Below are positions 12,067-27,754 of a stretch of 64,000 nucleotides of DNA, in pieces. Within the stretch, counting starts at the first letter, position 1; every line of letters begins with the position of its first letter. The notes below the pieces were generated by a model. It did not search any database and was not told the origin of the DNA. It saw only the letters and a program-made list of their open reading frames with translations. Location of the stretch: positions 19,316,864-19,380,863 of the forward strand of contig OY759269.1 of assembly GCA_963662155.1 (NCBI GenBank), given 5' to 3'. The position numbers and the translations under genes were made by a program. Source of the DNA: Lamellibrachia columna. Lineage: Eukaryota; Annelida; Polychaeta; Sabellida; Siboglinidae.

Positions 12067-12207
12067 AGCCATTGGCTTATCGATTATGCTGCGTCATTAC
12101 TCATCGAAGTGTAACTTGCCCTTCTTAGATATTTATCAAATTTCTTTTAAACATTCACACTGAAAGAACTTATATAATCAATAGATACAGTACAGTACCG
12201 GCAACTA

Positions 12208-12388
12208 CAAGAACAATGACATCCATCGAGAACAATGCCACCCATCGAGAACAATGACATCGATCGAGAACAACAACAACCACAAGAATAATGACACCCA
12301 TCGAGAACAATGGTGACCACAAGAACAATGACACCCATCGAGAACAATGACACCCATTGAGAACAATGATACCCAATCGAAAACAACC
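12208..12388. repeat. 18-19-bp minisatellite, copy A (short)
   Basis: Tandem GAGAACAATGACACCCATC and variants (CATCCATC, ACCACAA). Short here and in copy B; expanded to over 1 kb in copy C (29,158-30,232). Confidence 0.9.
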
Positions 12389-12713
12389 ATTGATCTTTGC
12401 GCACATCTAGTTGTGGATCGAAACATTAATTCGGCCCGGACTCAGTAACACGAACATGTTCTGGATGTCACGCGAAAGGCGCTTACCCCACTAAAACACT
12501 CCTTCTGCCACATCACAAACGAGGAGCACCTCCTTATAAATATGTGTAGATAAATTAGCTGACAGAGGGCTACACATAAGATATGCGTTCACAACCTTCG
12601 CGCATGCGTGAACATTTATCATATCACTCCTGTCATAACATACATTGATGTGCAGATTAAATGTTTAAACATCTGCGCCATTGCAAGTGCGGTGACGACG
12701 GAACTATTGTTGA
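12389..12713. other. Start of block W, truncated by a duplication junction
   Basis: Matches 19,144-19,466 and 30,240-30,545. At 12,713/12,714 the sequence switches abruptly into the interior of the hAT-like element (position 6,149), which marks the breakpoint of a 6,565-bp tandem duplication. Confidence 0.75.
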
Positions 12714-13919
12714 CTTGGGCCGGGCCTGGGCCTAGTGTGAGCGGGCCGGGCCGGACCTGGGTTGGGCCTGGACATAATAAAAATATTCATACAAAACACC
12801 GATTATTACTTTATTTTTTTAAATAAAAACTGATTATAAATTGTAATTCCGTTTAATGAATGCTTAAAATTATTTCTTTAGTATTATATAGTTGCAAATT
12901 GAGATCTTGCATGGAATATAATGACCCCATAAGTTCACTTGGCTGGAAGTAGCCAGCCCCAAATGTTTACTTTAGAAATATTTGCAGAGGCAATCAAGCC
13001 ATGATTAACCATCAACTTATCACTCTTTGACCCTACCAGTGGACATTCTATTGTCTAGGTCTTCCCTCCAAACATTGCCCACCTGAAAGACCTGCCCACT
13101 GCCAAGTGCACACTAGGCCACTAGCCCACTACCCAGTACCAAACCCAGTTGGTAATTGGTATTTCTCCCCAGTCCTAATTCATTCACACTTGTACTAATT
13201 CACACATGTCTGAACATGTCTGTCTCAGGCTAGTGACTGGAGGCCTGCTGGAAATGCCACTGGGTGTCAGTGCTAGTGGGTGACATTTAATTGAAATATC
13301 ATATTAAATTATGCTAACTTAGTTGAGCTAATTCAATTAACAATATAAATTGGGATTGTGGCTTGCATATGGGTTAAGTCAGGGTTAGATAAACAAATAT
13401 CCTACCCTAACAATAAACCAATACATTAAAGCCAAATATAACAAATGTTACCATATTTAATAGTAATGACACTAAGAAGTTTTTCTTTATTTTTCGTCAG
13501 GATATTCGTAAGTTTGAAGAAGTTGGTGGTGCTAAATTTTTAGAACTCATCTAGCACACTATGGACCTTTTTTATTTAATAAAACAATAAGTCTGTTTTA
13601 CAGTTTATTTGTTTTTCATCTTTGTTATAAGATTATAGGTTTATCTTCTCTAAACTTAGCGGGCCGCGGGCTTGCGGGCCGCGGGCTTACCCATCTTTGG
13701 CCCGCGGGTATGGGCCGGGCCTGGGCCTGAAACTTGCGGGCCGGGCCGGGCCGGGCCTGGGCCAAACATTCACGGTCTGAGTCGGGCTTGGGCCTAAATT
13801 CTAGTTTGCGGGCCTGGGCCGGGCTTGAAAAATTATTGCGGGCCTGGGCCGGGCCTGGACTCTAACTGCTAATTGCGGGCCGGGCTTGGGATAAAATTCT
13901 AGGCCCGCGCAGGGCACTA
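12714..13919. mobile_element. hAT-like non-autonomous element, 5'-truncated second copy
   Basis: Same element as 6,045-7,303, missing its first 104 bp. The right end (CAGGGCACTA) and the right-hand ATACATAT are retained. The loss is explained by the tandem duplication breakpoint, not by a separate transposition. Confidence 0.85.
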
Positions 13920-14727
13920 ATACATATATGTCACGGCTCGTCCTCTACATCACATTATGTCCTATACGTCACAAAGTGTCATCACTTTCAGAGCAATACC
14001 AAAATCATTCCTGACTTAGTTCAGGTTTCGAAACTTCATATTTATAAAATATTTGTCAATCTTTCTAGCCGGTAGTTTTCTTCATTTTGTAACTGAAACG
14101 GTCGCATCAGTTGCTTATTTTCGTCGACTCTCCAGTTTCCAAAAAAAAAAACATTCTATCGTTTAGCACTAATGACCGAAAACATTAATTTTTCAGCCAC
14201 TGTACTTAGATGTACTTACATGTAGTACTTTTAAAGACGCACTGGCGATTAATTAATGAATCCATTACATTACACTATTATGACAATGAGATCTTTTTTT
14301 TTTGCTGAAATCCAAACAATAGCTAATTTGGTACATTTTCATTACCTTTGTAGTATTTACTAGATTAGTCACAATAACTAGTAGGTCACACCCATGTTGA
14401 CTTAATGATCTTCATCCTTAATGCTAGTGTGTTCTTTAAAAAGCTCTCACCTATATAGACCTACAGCGTCTGCTTAGCACGCATATTTGCCAAATACGAC
14501 TACCAAATATGACAACTAAATCTCAAACTTTTAAAAACCACTTAAAGCAACTAACAGTTGAGTCGAGAGAGAATACCAGTGCGCCACCTGGAAGGAATAA
14601 AGTAATCATTATTTATAAACAGATGATGGTACTATCTGACGGGTAAATGATAATCAAGCGATTGTTTTACAATCAGAATGGGAGCATAATATGCACACAT
14701 CTCCCGTATAAGGCAAATTGTCATTGG
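13920..14727. other. Start of duplicated block Y, copy B
   Basis: Near-identical to 7,304-8,140, including the inverted repeat arm at about 14,310-14,490. No gene seen. Confidence 0.6.
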
Positions 14728-16768
14728 CTAGACACATGCACATATCGACCTATTAGATGGCGATGACGGCGCGAGACAGCTCAGAAAATGTTTACTGCCG
14801 ATGCGGCAATCGAGCGAATGTTCAACGACAACTGGTGTGCGAATTTGTGACGAAGATAACGTGTCTTGACTGCATGACCTACACTCCTTGACCAGAGTCC
14901 GGAGGACGGCACAGTCAGTGACGAGTAGCCACAGTCCGGTCACACTGCAGGATCTGCTGCGCCTCCCACATACCGATGCGCATGACTCGGCCATGTCCGG
15001 CGCCGATAACGCGATGACGTAACGACGCTGGAACTCGTACAGTGGACCGAGGCGATGCCGCGAGAGGGAGCTGTCGACGACATATTCGTTCAGGCGCCAT
15101 AACGGCTTAGCGGAAACGAGGGAGAAGAACACTGAATCCTGCTCCACCACGAGCGTCTGGACGCCGTAGACACGCAGAAAGACAGTGTTGCTATAGCTGC
15201 CACGGACGACGTTCCCCAATCCGATGCCTGCCAAGTGGTGTGACGTCATCAGTCCGCCGATGTCCGCAGAGATGTACACGAGTTTGTCGGATGAATTGAA
15301 GAAATCTGCGTCTTCAATGTACTCGATCAAGATCGCGTGTCTGATGTAGTCCGCTATGAATTTATCGTAATTGTCTTTACGCAGCGACGCCAGATCGTAC
15401 GGAAACGAGCCTTTGGTTTCTGTGTTCACAGCCTGCGATTCGTATTTGTTGTAGGACAGCCACGGCGCCTGTAATGATGTCACGTGCAGATTGATCGCGT
15501 GGAGCACTCGGTTCACTTCCGGTTGAACGGACACCATGTTATGCTGTGAAACGATCAGCTGAAATGAATAATGGTTCAAATAATTTCATTTATGACCACA
15601 ATTAGATGAATATTAACACTCGCATGCACAAAGGTAAATGTATAGCCGGTGTTTTTGACACATTTTGTCAGTTTTTGACGTACAAACGGGGCTTTGATAG
15701 GTTTTGGACATTGTTCTGTCCGAAGTAGGTTTTGGATTGTAAAAAAACCCTTGCTTGAAGAAAGGCTGGATAATTATGTTGACAAACCAGCTCTTATAAG
15801 ACTGTCACACGGTAACAGTTATACACAGCACTTCAATGCCTACGCCTTGGGCACTAACAATGGAAAGCTGATAAAAGTGTAGGTGTGTGTTTGTGTGTGT
15901 CTGTGCGTGCGTGCGTGTGTGTGTGTGTGTGTGTGTATGCGCGCGCGCACGCGTGTGTGAATATAGTACAATACACATGACGTGTGGTGTATTCCTACGC
16001 TAGCTAACCATGCAATGAACTGAAACAAGGCGCACGAACCTGAAAGAGGTTGTCCCAAACGCGTGTGTCTGTCCACGCCGGAAGCACGTGTGATCGGTAG
16101 AGGGCTCTGCTCATGAGGAACCCAAGACCGGAGAAGTGGTCGACGCGACGGAAGAAGCCCCGGTCACTGGCGCACCACGGGTACGCGTTGTCGTTGTAAA
16201 GCGAGACGGTAAACACCGTCTCATCGGACGCCATCAGTGTCCGACCAGCGCGCAAGTAGTTTAGCGCGTCGGACGATAATAGGAGGTCGTCTTCCAGTAT
16301 GGCGCAATAGTTGTAGCGCAACGTCCTATCAAACACCTCAGCGAGTAGCAGACGATAGTTCTCCGATATGACGAAGCCGCGATAGGATGATCTGTTGACG
16401 GCGTTGTTGAGATGGTGGTAGGTGGCTGGAAAACTACCGTTCAACGCCTCCATGCACTTGCCTTGACAGAAGACGTGTAGGTGTGACTGCGGTATGCGAA
16501 AGTCGTCGACGAGACTGCGCAGGAATCTGCGCAATAAGTGGAATCTGTTGTCCACTTCCGGGTAGCCAGTTAGGACAGCCACACATAACGGACCTGGTGA
16601 CTCTCCTGTTGTCATCTGTTCGTATTCGTGTCTCTGGTGAGGGTAACACGTCTTTATCGGAGGAGAGTACGCCCTCAACATATCCAGTAGGCAGTGAGTA
16701 TGATCAGCAATTGCCGCTTCCAGAATCAAGAGAAACGTTAGCAGATGCATTTTCCGAAGACGTTTCAT
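14728..16768 (-). CDS. GT13-like glycosyltransferase, copy B, two exons
   Basis: Exon 1 16,040-16,768 (243 codons), exon 2 14,728-15,558 (276 aa plus stop), phase-0 junction, 519 aa, no frame damage. The signal segment, EDD nucleotide-sugar motif, YNDNAYPWC and FSGLGF motifs are all kept. Substitutions against copy A include a Gly to Asp change near VFDRTLRYNY, and LVYISAD for LVHSSAD in exon 2. It belongs to the 6,565-bp tandem duplicate of unit A, so it is the more recent of the two duplication products. Role as for copy A: a predicted secretory-pathway GlcNAc-transferase-like enzyme, substrate unknown. Confidence 0.72.
15885..15955. repeat. GT/CA microsatellite in the intron of copy B
   Basis: Short (GT)n tract ending in alternating GC, orthologous to the arrays at 9,296 and 26,620. 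Confidence 0.9.
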
Positions 16769-17329
16769 ATCAGGATGTGATCGAACTGTAAAAAATACAG
16801 TAATACGGTCACTGTAGATCGATACAGTGTTTCTTCAGAAGCGCACCCTTTGCAGCTGGGCATCGACTGGGAAAACTGACCGGTGAGTCGGTCGATTGCT
16901 ATCGATTGCTATACCTGATCAAATAGCACGGACAACTGCTATCGGATAAAGGCGCTAATGAACGCCTTTGACTTCATAGCAACGCCGTCGTTGCAGCTTT
17001 TCGATGTTAAAATCGATTGTGTACAATCAACAGCACACGTCCAATTCATATCGAAAAGGCAAATTTGTTGAAGTTGACCACGTAACCTTAGCGTGTCAGT
17101 ATTGTTTGGCACATTTTGACGTATGACATCACAAATAAATTTGGGCTCTATATAATAGGCAGTACATTCGACATGCGTAATACTGAGCCTACAACGTCTT
17201 CCTTGACTCAAGGTTCACTGCGGCTGAACCCATATTTCGACACGCAAGGCAGTATGGTAGCAGCTAGTCTTTCTAAGCTAAAACACAAATACTATCGGAA
17301 GAGAAGATTTAACAAGATTGTCATCCAAA
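16769..17329 (-). other. 5' region of glycosyltransferase copy B
   Basis: Paralogous to 10,267-10,821, with the same acceptor-like TTTTTTACAG upstream of the start codon. No coding region recognised. Confidence 0.4.
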
Positions 17330-18818
17330 GCAAAACAGCCAGGTGACAAGTGGACAACAAAACAGCCAGGTGACAAGTGGACAACAAAACAGCCAGGTGG
17401 CAAGTGGACAACAATACAGCCAGGTGACAACTGGACAACAAAATAGTCAGGTGGCAAGTGGACAACAAAACAGCCAGGTGGCAAGTGGACAACAAAACGG
17501 CCAGGTGGCAAGTGGACAACAAAACAGCCAGGTAACAAGTGGACAACAAAACGGCCAGGTGGCAAGTGGCCAACAAAACGGCCAGGTGACAAGTAGACAA
17601 CAAAACAGCCAGGTGACAAGTGGATAACAAAACGGCCAGGTGGCAAGTGGACAACAAAACAGCCAGCTGGCAAGTGGACAACTAAACAGCCAGGTAACAA
17701 GTGGACAACAAAACAGCCAGGTAACAAGTGGACAACAAAACAGCCAGGTGACAAGTGGACAACAAAACAGCCAGGTGACAAGTGGACAACAAAACAGCCA
17801 GGTGACAAGTGGACAACAAAACAGCCAGGTGACAAGTGCACAACAAAACAGCCAGGTAACAAGTGGACAACAAAAGAGCCAGGTGACAAGTGCACAACAA
17901 AAGAGCCAGGTAACAAGTGCACAACAAAAGAGCCAGGTGACCAGTGCACAACAAAACAGCCAGGTAACAAGTGCACAACAAAAGAGGCAGGTAACAAGTG
18001 GACAACAAAAGAGCCAGGTGACAAGTGCACAACAAAACAGCCAGGTAACAAGTGCACAACATAACAGCCAGGTGACAAGTGCACAACAAAACAGCCAGGT
18101 AACAAGTGGACAACAAAAGAGCCAGGTAACAAGTGGACAACAAAAGAGCCAGGTGACAAGTGCACAACAAAACAGCCAGGTAACAAGTGCACAACAAAAC
18201 AGCCAGGTGACAAGTGCACAACAAAACAGCCAGGTAACAAGTGGACAACAAAACAGCCAGGTGGCAAGTGGACAACAAAACAGCCAGGTGACAAGTGCAC
18301 AACAAAACAGCCAGGTAACAAGTGCACAACAAAACAGCCAGGTAACAAGTGCACAACAAAACAGCCAGGTGACAAGTCCACAACAAAACAGCCAGGTAAC
18401 AAGTGGACAACAAAACAGCCAGGTGACAAGTGCACAACAAAACAGCCAGGTAACAAGTGGACAACAAAACAGCCAGGTAACAAGTGGACAACAAAACAGC
18501 CAGGTGACAAGTGGACAACAAAACAGCCAGGTAACAGGTGGACAACAAAACAGCCAGGTGGCAAGTGCACAACAAAACAGCCAGGTGGCAAGTGCACAAC
18601 AAAACAGCCAGGTAACAAGTGGACAACAAAACAGCCAGGTGACAAGTGGACAACAAAACAGCCAGGTGACAAGTGGACAACAAAACAGCCAGGTGACAAG
18701 TGGACAACAAAACAGCCAGGTGACAAGTGGACAACAAAACAGCCAGGTGACAAGTGGACAACAAAACAGCCAGGTGACAAGTGGACAATAAAACAGCCAT
18801 GTGACAAGTGGACAACGA
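17330..18818. repeat. 27-bp minisatellite, copy B (about 55 units)
   Basis: Same unit as at 10,822. Here many units read AAGTGCACAAC instead of AAGTGGACAAC, a variant absent from copy A, so the two arrays have been homogenised separately since the 6.6-kb duplication. Confidence 0.95.
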
Positions 18819-18956
18819 AGCCATTGGCTTATCGATTATGCTGCGTCATTACTCATCGAAGTGTAACTTGCCCTTCTTAGATATTTATCAAATTTCTTTT
18901 AAACATTCACACTGAAAGAACTTATATAATCAATAGATACAGTACAGTACCGGCAA

Positions 18957-19143
18957 CTACAAGAACAATGACATCCATCGAGAACAATGCCACCCATCAA
19001 GAACAATGACATCGATCGAGAACAACGACAACCACAAGAATAATGACACCCACCGAGAACAATGGTGACCACAAGAACAATGACACCCATCGAGAACAAT
19101 GACACCCATTGAGAACAATGATACCCAATCGAAAACAACCATT
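18957..19143. repeat. 18-19-bp minisatellite, copy B (short)
   Basis: Tandem GAGAACAATGACACCCATC-type units, almost base for base the same as 12,208-12,388. Confidence 0.9.
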
Positions 19144-20316
19144 GATCTTTGCGCACATCTAGTTGTGGATCGAAACATTAATTCGGCCCGGACTCAGTAA
19201 CACGAACATGTTCTGGATGTCACGCGAAAGGCGCTTACCCCACTAAAACACTCCTTCTGCCACATCACCAACGAGGAGCACCTCCTTATAAATATGTGTA
19301 GATAAATTAGCTGACAGAGGGCTACACATAAGATATGCGTTCACAACCTTCGCGCATGCGTGAACATTTATCATATCACTCCTGTCATAACATACATTGA
19401 TGTGCAGATTAAATGTTTAAACATCTGCGCCATTGCAAGTGCGGTGACGACGGAACTATTGTTGACGTCATCGCAATGAACCTTTGTGCTAAGTGACAAT
19501 AATTGCACGGTTCGTGTTTGCAAGTACGACGAATTTGCACCACTTTTCCAACAATATGGGTTGGAACAGATTAATTTGTACGGTTGGCTGCAAGCGACAT
19601 TGTTAATGGAGCAGACATCTAATTCTAAGAAGAGGAAGTTTTGAAACTTGACTTTACACATTGCAATGTTAATGCGAATGCCATCATTATAACACAACAT
19701 CAGCTCAATAATGTATTTAATTTGAAAGGGACTGCCTATATGATTTGTCTTATTAATAATGATCGTAAGACATTTTTTTATTATTTACAATTACACTGAG
19801 AACATAATCTGGATAACAAGACAACAAGGCTGAACAGTACCAATTAAGGCTACATGAGATGACGTTGTCTTACGTAAAAACATATGGTAGCATTAAATGA
19901 TGCCCCACTTAGTAGGGACGGGAGCTTATTTCACGGCATTTTCATCGATCATGACAATAAAAGCAGATGCTTTCAATAACATTTGTAGCGTTTGTGCACC
20001 ATAACTTTTTCAATACAATAAAAGTTCATAATCACTGCCTACGATTGATCAGCTACTTCGACAGCTATGCATTATGAACACATGCCAAATACGTCAAACA
20101 CAACACGTTTGAAATAATTGAATTAGCGGGTCAACGTTATCGATTCAGCTGTCGCGGCCACAACTAACTGGATCTATACGGCTTCTGCGCGTTCGCGTAC
20201 TGATACACTAAAGGAGAATACGTAAATCCGACTGAGGAACATCATGCTTTATATTGTAGTTATCGTTTTTCAAGTGCATACATTCATAATGTAGATATAT
20301 GTATAGAGTGGCTTAC
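19144..20316. other. Block W, copy 2 (no gene recognised)
   Basis: Paralogous to 30,233-31,396. Short open frames (19,371-19,700 minus) occur in both copies but have no recognisable domain. The block presumably contains the intron 3' of the exon at 31,397-31,624. Confidence 0.5.
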
Positions 20317-20379
20317 GTTCACACTACTTCGTTGCAAGTGCGGTATCTCTAAATCAAAATACAAACGATGCTTGTTACT
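20317..20379 (-). pseudogene. Truncated copy of the membrane-anchor exon (see 31,397-31,624)
   Basis: The last 63 bp of the exon and its GTAAGC donor are kept. The 5' part is replaced by block X2, which begins at 20,380, so this copy cannot encode the hydrophobic segment. Confidence 0.55.
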
Positions 20380-22021
20380 GGTACAACCAGTAATATGGTC
20401 ACAGTTTGTATCCCTCAGAATATCCGCCTGCATAGTGCATATGCACTTGTAGACTGATATACGCATTTGACAAATATGCATGCTAAGCAGACGCTGTAGG
20501 TCTATATAGATGAGAGCTTTTTAAAGAACACACTAGCACTAAGGATGAAGGTCATTAAGTCAACACGGGTGTGAACTATTAGTTATTGTGACTATTCTAG
20601 CAAATAATACCAAGGTAATGAAAATGTACCAAATTAGCTATAGTTAAATTGTCTGGTTTATAACAATATTGGAAATGCGGTAGTCATAGTTATTCGTGAT
20701 ATTAGCAATATTGGAAATGCGGTAGTCATAGTTATTCGTGATATATGATTTCAACAAACCTACTAATATAGGGCGTACATGTAGTTGATATTACTCCAGT
20801 CAATGTTGCAACTTGCCAGTGGCAGGACTGAGCATGCGTCACTGGGATTTATATAGACATTGTCAGCTTATTTAATCATGAACACTAACCCAGTATTTAT
20901 GTGAAAATGCCATGTTATCAGGAACACATTCTGTGGTAGTTTTGCTTAGAGAATAGAACTTATATAGTTTGCCATAATTTTGGTCATATGATGGATTGCC
21001 TTTGCTCTTTGCCTCTGACATGTCACACATTTGGGGAGACCAGCTCGAGTAACAACACCCAGAGAACCACCTTCACTCTGCCTCTGCACAATTTGTTTTG
21101 GAGAGGTGCATGCCCCTCTTCATGACAAATAGAAAGGCAATTTAGGTAGGTTTGGGAAACAGAAAAACATGGCTGCGCAGCCCAATGCCAACAAGGAGTG
21201 AATTATTATTCAAGCTCTCCGTGCTGTGGCGCCACTGTCTGTCTCTCACATCATCACCTGGATACAAAGTGTACTTTTCATTGTGAAGGAAATTATGTAT
21301 GCACCCTGATGCAATTATGTATGCACCCTGATGCAATTATGTATGCACCCTGATGCAATTCGAATTAACTTTAAAATGTGGTTATATTGATACAACTGAC
21401 CTGTCAGACTGAAAAGTTAAATTAAGCAAAAAAAATGTTTGTGTAGAATCTCGATAATCTGCTGATTAGCTGCTGGCGCCTCACGGGAATGAATACACAA
21501 AATGGAGTAATGACAGAGGGTAACTACGAGACCACGCCTCTGTCACTAATGCCAGGTTCTCTTCTCGGCGAATTTACGAAGTCAAAGGCGAACGAGAAGG
21601 CTAGAGTCAGATAAGCGAGACTAGAGTCGAGACGTCATGTAGTACTAGTAGCAATGCCGGAGCTCGTTAGGCGGTGTCGACCATAGCTACATGTAGTTAT
21701 GCTGGATCATTTTGAGATAATTAAGTTATTGCAAAGTGTCATACATAATTGGAAAGGTATATTATTAAGATACATCATGGTATCAGTTGTATGGTTGTAT
21801 GTTAATTAGTTGTCATGTTAGAGCACTTTAAAGACACAGTTATTTTTGTGTTACTAAATGATCAATGAAAGACATACAATTGTTTTTTTTTGTGAATCAA
21901 GGTGAACCCCGGATTTGCGAGAATCATGAAATTTTCACCTTAAAAAACAAAATACTTTTACCTAAAGAAATAAAATACGATGTATAGCAGAGTAAAGTAC
22001 GTTTATTCAGCTTTACAGGCA
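20380..22021. other. Duplicated block X, copy 2, left part
   Basis: Paralogue of 2,839-4,322, with the inverted repeat arm at 20,457-20,641, the 22-bp triple repeat at 21,291-21,360 and about 135 bp at 20,905-21,040 absent from copy 1. No gene recognised. Confidence 0.6.
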
Positions 22022-22023
22022 TA

Positions 22024-22937
22024 TTGTAAAGTCATTGCCTTCGTTACGCAGCTAATATAGATATAATAGTGATAATAATTTTACTATTAAGAAAATCCAG
22101 GATGTTTATGTAGACTTGTAGCCTAGCGTTGGGGCAGAAGTTCAATTGTGAGTAATGGGTATTTTGTCCGAACCAAGCTACAGGCGTGGGTCGAAAGTTG
22201 ACGGTCTTCCCCGTGCCTAGAAGTTTATTAATGAGTTGTCAACCGGTTCCTCAAGATCTCACCCTGTCCTGACCCATAAGCGGGCGGGGGAAAGTTTGGC
22301 AAGATGTAGGACAGCCACCCACACCGTACACACATAATAATTATGCGAAAATGGAAATGGGTTTTCTTCAGGGAGGTTATGTGGCGTCGGCCTGTTCACG
22401 CATGCGTGAGACGGTTTTGGATGATTTTGGTAGAATTGGGAGATGTTCACGCATGCGTACCTTGGTACTAAATGTCTGAGAAAACTATTTACTTGCTTTA
22501 AAAGGGGACAGATTTGCGCACTCGAGGAGCGCGGCAGACTATTTCACCAAAACACGACGTGTATGCTCCACAAGGGAAGCTACGAAAATGCTCCCAACTT
22601 TCAGACATTAAAAATTTTCCGCATAGACAAGTCAAGCCGGCTTGCACTAGCGTTACGTTTGATTTCTAAATTACGAACTTTTCAAATTTCAACTAAAGAT
22701 GTTACCGATTATACTTATACGGTGTACTGGTGCAACGGGATGGCGATTTTATGTGATTGTGAAATGTACATGAAGTGACTTGCTGTCGAATAAATCTCTA
22801 ATCGTGACGATACCTGGACAACTGGTGTTACAACTGATTTCATTCTAGACGTGAATGAATCTGGCGAGCTAATAGCAAACTTTGTGAAAATCGACTCTCG
22901 CGCACGCGCCCAACGAGACGGGGGTCGAACTTTACAA
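22024..22937. mobile_element. TA-flanked non-autonomous DNA transposon
   Basis: The 914-bp insertion has termini TTGTAAAGT and ACTTTACAA (inverted) and TA on both sides (22,022-22,023; 22,938-22,939). The empty site GCATATGC is present at the matching position of block X copy 1 (about 4,320-4,327). TA duplication suggests a Tc1/mariner-type or related element. A 111-codon frame at 22,443-22,778 (+) has no transposase motif I recognise. Two ACGCATGCGT palindromes lie at about 22,397 and 22,448. Confidence 0.75.
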
Positions 22938-22939
22938 TA

Positions 22940-25468
22940 TGCGCATTTTTATTATAGGTGGTCTATGTCAGCTACTATGGACCGTTAAAGGCACCCCCTA
23001 TAAACGGGTCTCTGTGGGTAGTAGGTACACGTTTTGGTCGACTTGCCGATCGCAGCACTACTAGCGCCGCCTAACGAGCTCCGGCATTGCTACTACATGT
23101 AGGCCTGTTCGTGTTTAGCCTATTCTGTATTCAATAATTCATGGCCGATACAACCTCGTAGTAAAATATTGGCGATGGTTGTGATATGCCATACGACGCA
23201 TTCGTTCGTTGAATAATGGGTGCCATCTGTGATAAGCAATGTCCTCCCCTTATTACCCACCTGCTCGTCGATTTGACGAAACTATATAGCACCTATTGTT
23301 ATTGGTATGACTCCACCCGTTATAACAAAACAGCACCCTGTGTCGGATAATTATGTGTCGCTACTAGAACGGACACAAACTCCCCACCAGTGGCGCCACT
23401 CACCATTTCACTTGAGAGGTCAGACCACTGTGCAACTTCCTGTTTATTGAATGTACTACGTATTAAAGTGTGGTATGTGAAATTAAGCAATTCATATGAT
23501 GTGACATAAATGCAATTGAGCATGCATATTCACAGGTTTGCTTGCATTTTTGAGAGTTTAACAGGCAGAAGGATTTATGGGAATTGTTCTGCTATGGGAT
23601 ACGTGGGCGCATGAATACATGAATATTCTTTGAAGGGCTTCGCACGTGGGGGCGTTTAAAAAGAGCTGCAGGTATGTGGTTTTGGCAAAACGTGGTCAAC
23701 AAGTCAATGAGATGATGACAGTTACTGTGAAAATGTTTCTAATTTGTTGATGGTCCAGTTTTCTTATAACCAGACAAAACGTTAGCATGGCCACCAATGC
23801 AATGTTACACTGTGGTACGGATGACCCTTTGTTATGCTGATTGGCGCCACTGTTGGCGAGTGTGGAACATAAATTCATAACGCGATTCATAAGGCGATTG
23901 ACCGTACGACATTTAGACTGAGATCACGAGTTCACGGCACCAATTTTACTTAGACTGCATGATAGTAATGATGTGTAATTTAATAGACATGGATATTTAT
24001 TTGGATATGGGTGAACATAGAGTAACGCAGAGTTTTGTGTCCGTCATGTTTGGATTGCAATATATCCATGAATCGATTCTTTCCACTATTTTTTTTCTTC
24101 AATGTTTTAAAGGATGATAGTCATTCGTGTAACTTACAAATGTATTTCATATGCAGTGTAACTCAGCTGTACTAATTTTCCTCGATTTCATCAGACGGAG
24201 TACCCAAACTTAGGCTGTCCCCGTAGACCTGTTAAAAAAAATCGAGGTCTCGTATACATTTTATTTCATGTCCTAAAAATCTGTTTTAATTATCACTGGA
24301 TACGTATCAAATGTGTGTCCTGATATAATAACTGACACACCTATAATATGTCATTACAATTAACATCTAAAATAAAAAACCCTGTCCTTACTGTCTTGCC
24401 CTTTACGTCACGGACAATTCAGATGCCCCATTAAATGTCAAACAACATTTTTATTGAGTCACGTGGACCATACGCTGTCTCTTTTATGTGTCATATTGAA
24501 AGTTAATACTAGATACGGTGCACTTGCTCCACACAATATCGATATTTTCTGCAATTCTGCGTATGTTTACACACGCTCACACAAACACGCGCTCGCATGT
24601 GTATCATATGTACGGACGGGCGTACATGTATACATATATGTCACGGCTCGTCCTCTACATCACATTATGTCCTCTACGTCACAAAGTGTCATCACTTTCA
24701 GAGCAACACTATTTAGTCCCAAAATCATTCCTGACTTAGTTCAGGTTTCGAAACTTCATATTTATAAAATATTTGTAAATCTTTCTAGCCGGTAGTTTTC
24801 TTCATTTTGTAACTGAAACGGTCGCATCAGTCGCTTATTTTCGCCGACTCTCCAGTTTCCAAAAAAAAAACATTTTATCGTTTAGCACTAATGAATATCA
24901 ATACGACAATAGCCGAAAACATGAACTTTTATAGCCACTGTACTTACATGTACTTACATATAGTACTTTTAAAGACACACTGGCGATTAATTAATGAAAC
25001 CATTACATTACTCTATTATGACAATGAGTTCCTTTTTTTGCTGAAATCCTAACAATAGCTAATTTGGTACATTTTCATTACCTTGGTACTATTTACGAGA
25101 CTAGTCACAATATCTAGTAAGTCACACACATGTTGACTTAATGACCTTCATCCTTAGTGCTAGTGTATTCTTCAAAAAGCTCTCATCTATATAGACCTAC
25201 AGCGTCTGCTTAGCACGCATATTTGCCAAATGCGTATATATGACAACTAAATCTCAAACTTTTAAAAACCACTTAGAGCAACTGACAGTTGAGTCGAGAG
25301 AGAACACTAGTGCGCCACCTGGAGGGAATAAAGTAATCATTATTTATATACAGATGATGGTACTATCTGACGGGTAAATGATGATCAAGCGATTGTTTTA
25401 CAATCAGAATGGGAGCAGATGTTAATGGCATAACACATAATATGTACATATCTCCCAATTGTCATTGG
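22940..25468. other. Block X copy 2, right part, and start of block Y copy C
   Basis: Paralogue of 4,325-6,036 followed directly by the block Y start without the hAT element. ATACATAT at 24,630-24,637 is the unoccupied target. About 255 bp near 24,215-24,475 has no counterpart in copy 1. The inverted repeat arm lies at about 25,050-25,236. No gene recognised. Confidence 0.55.

Positions 25469-27754
<2,286 letters not shown>

Noticed and set aside
10769..12072. Open frames of 254-429 codons on both strands
   Set aside because: They are frames through a stop-free 27-bp tandem repeat and occur in several frames and both strands at once; the same holds at 17,278-18,824 and 28,556-29,064.
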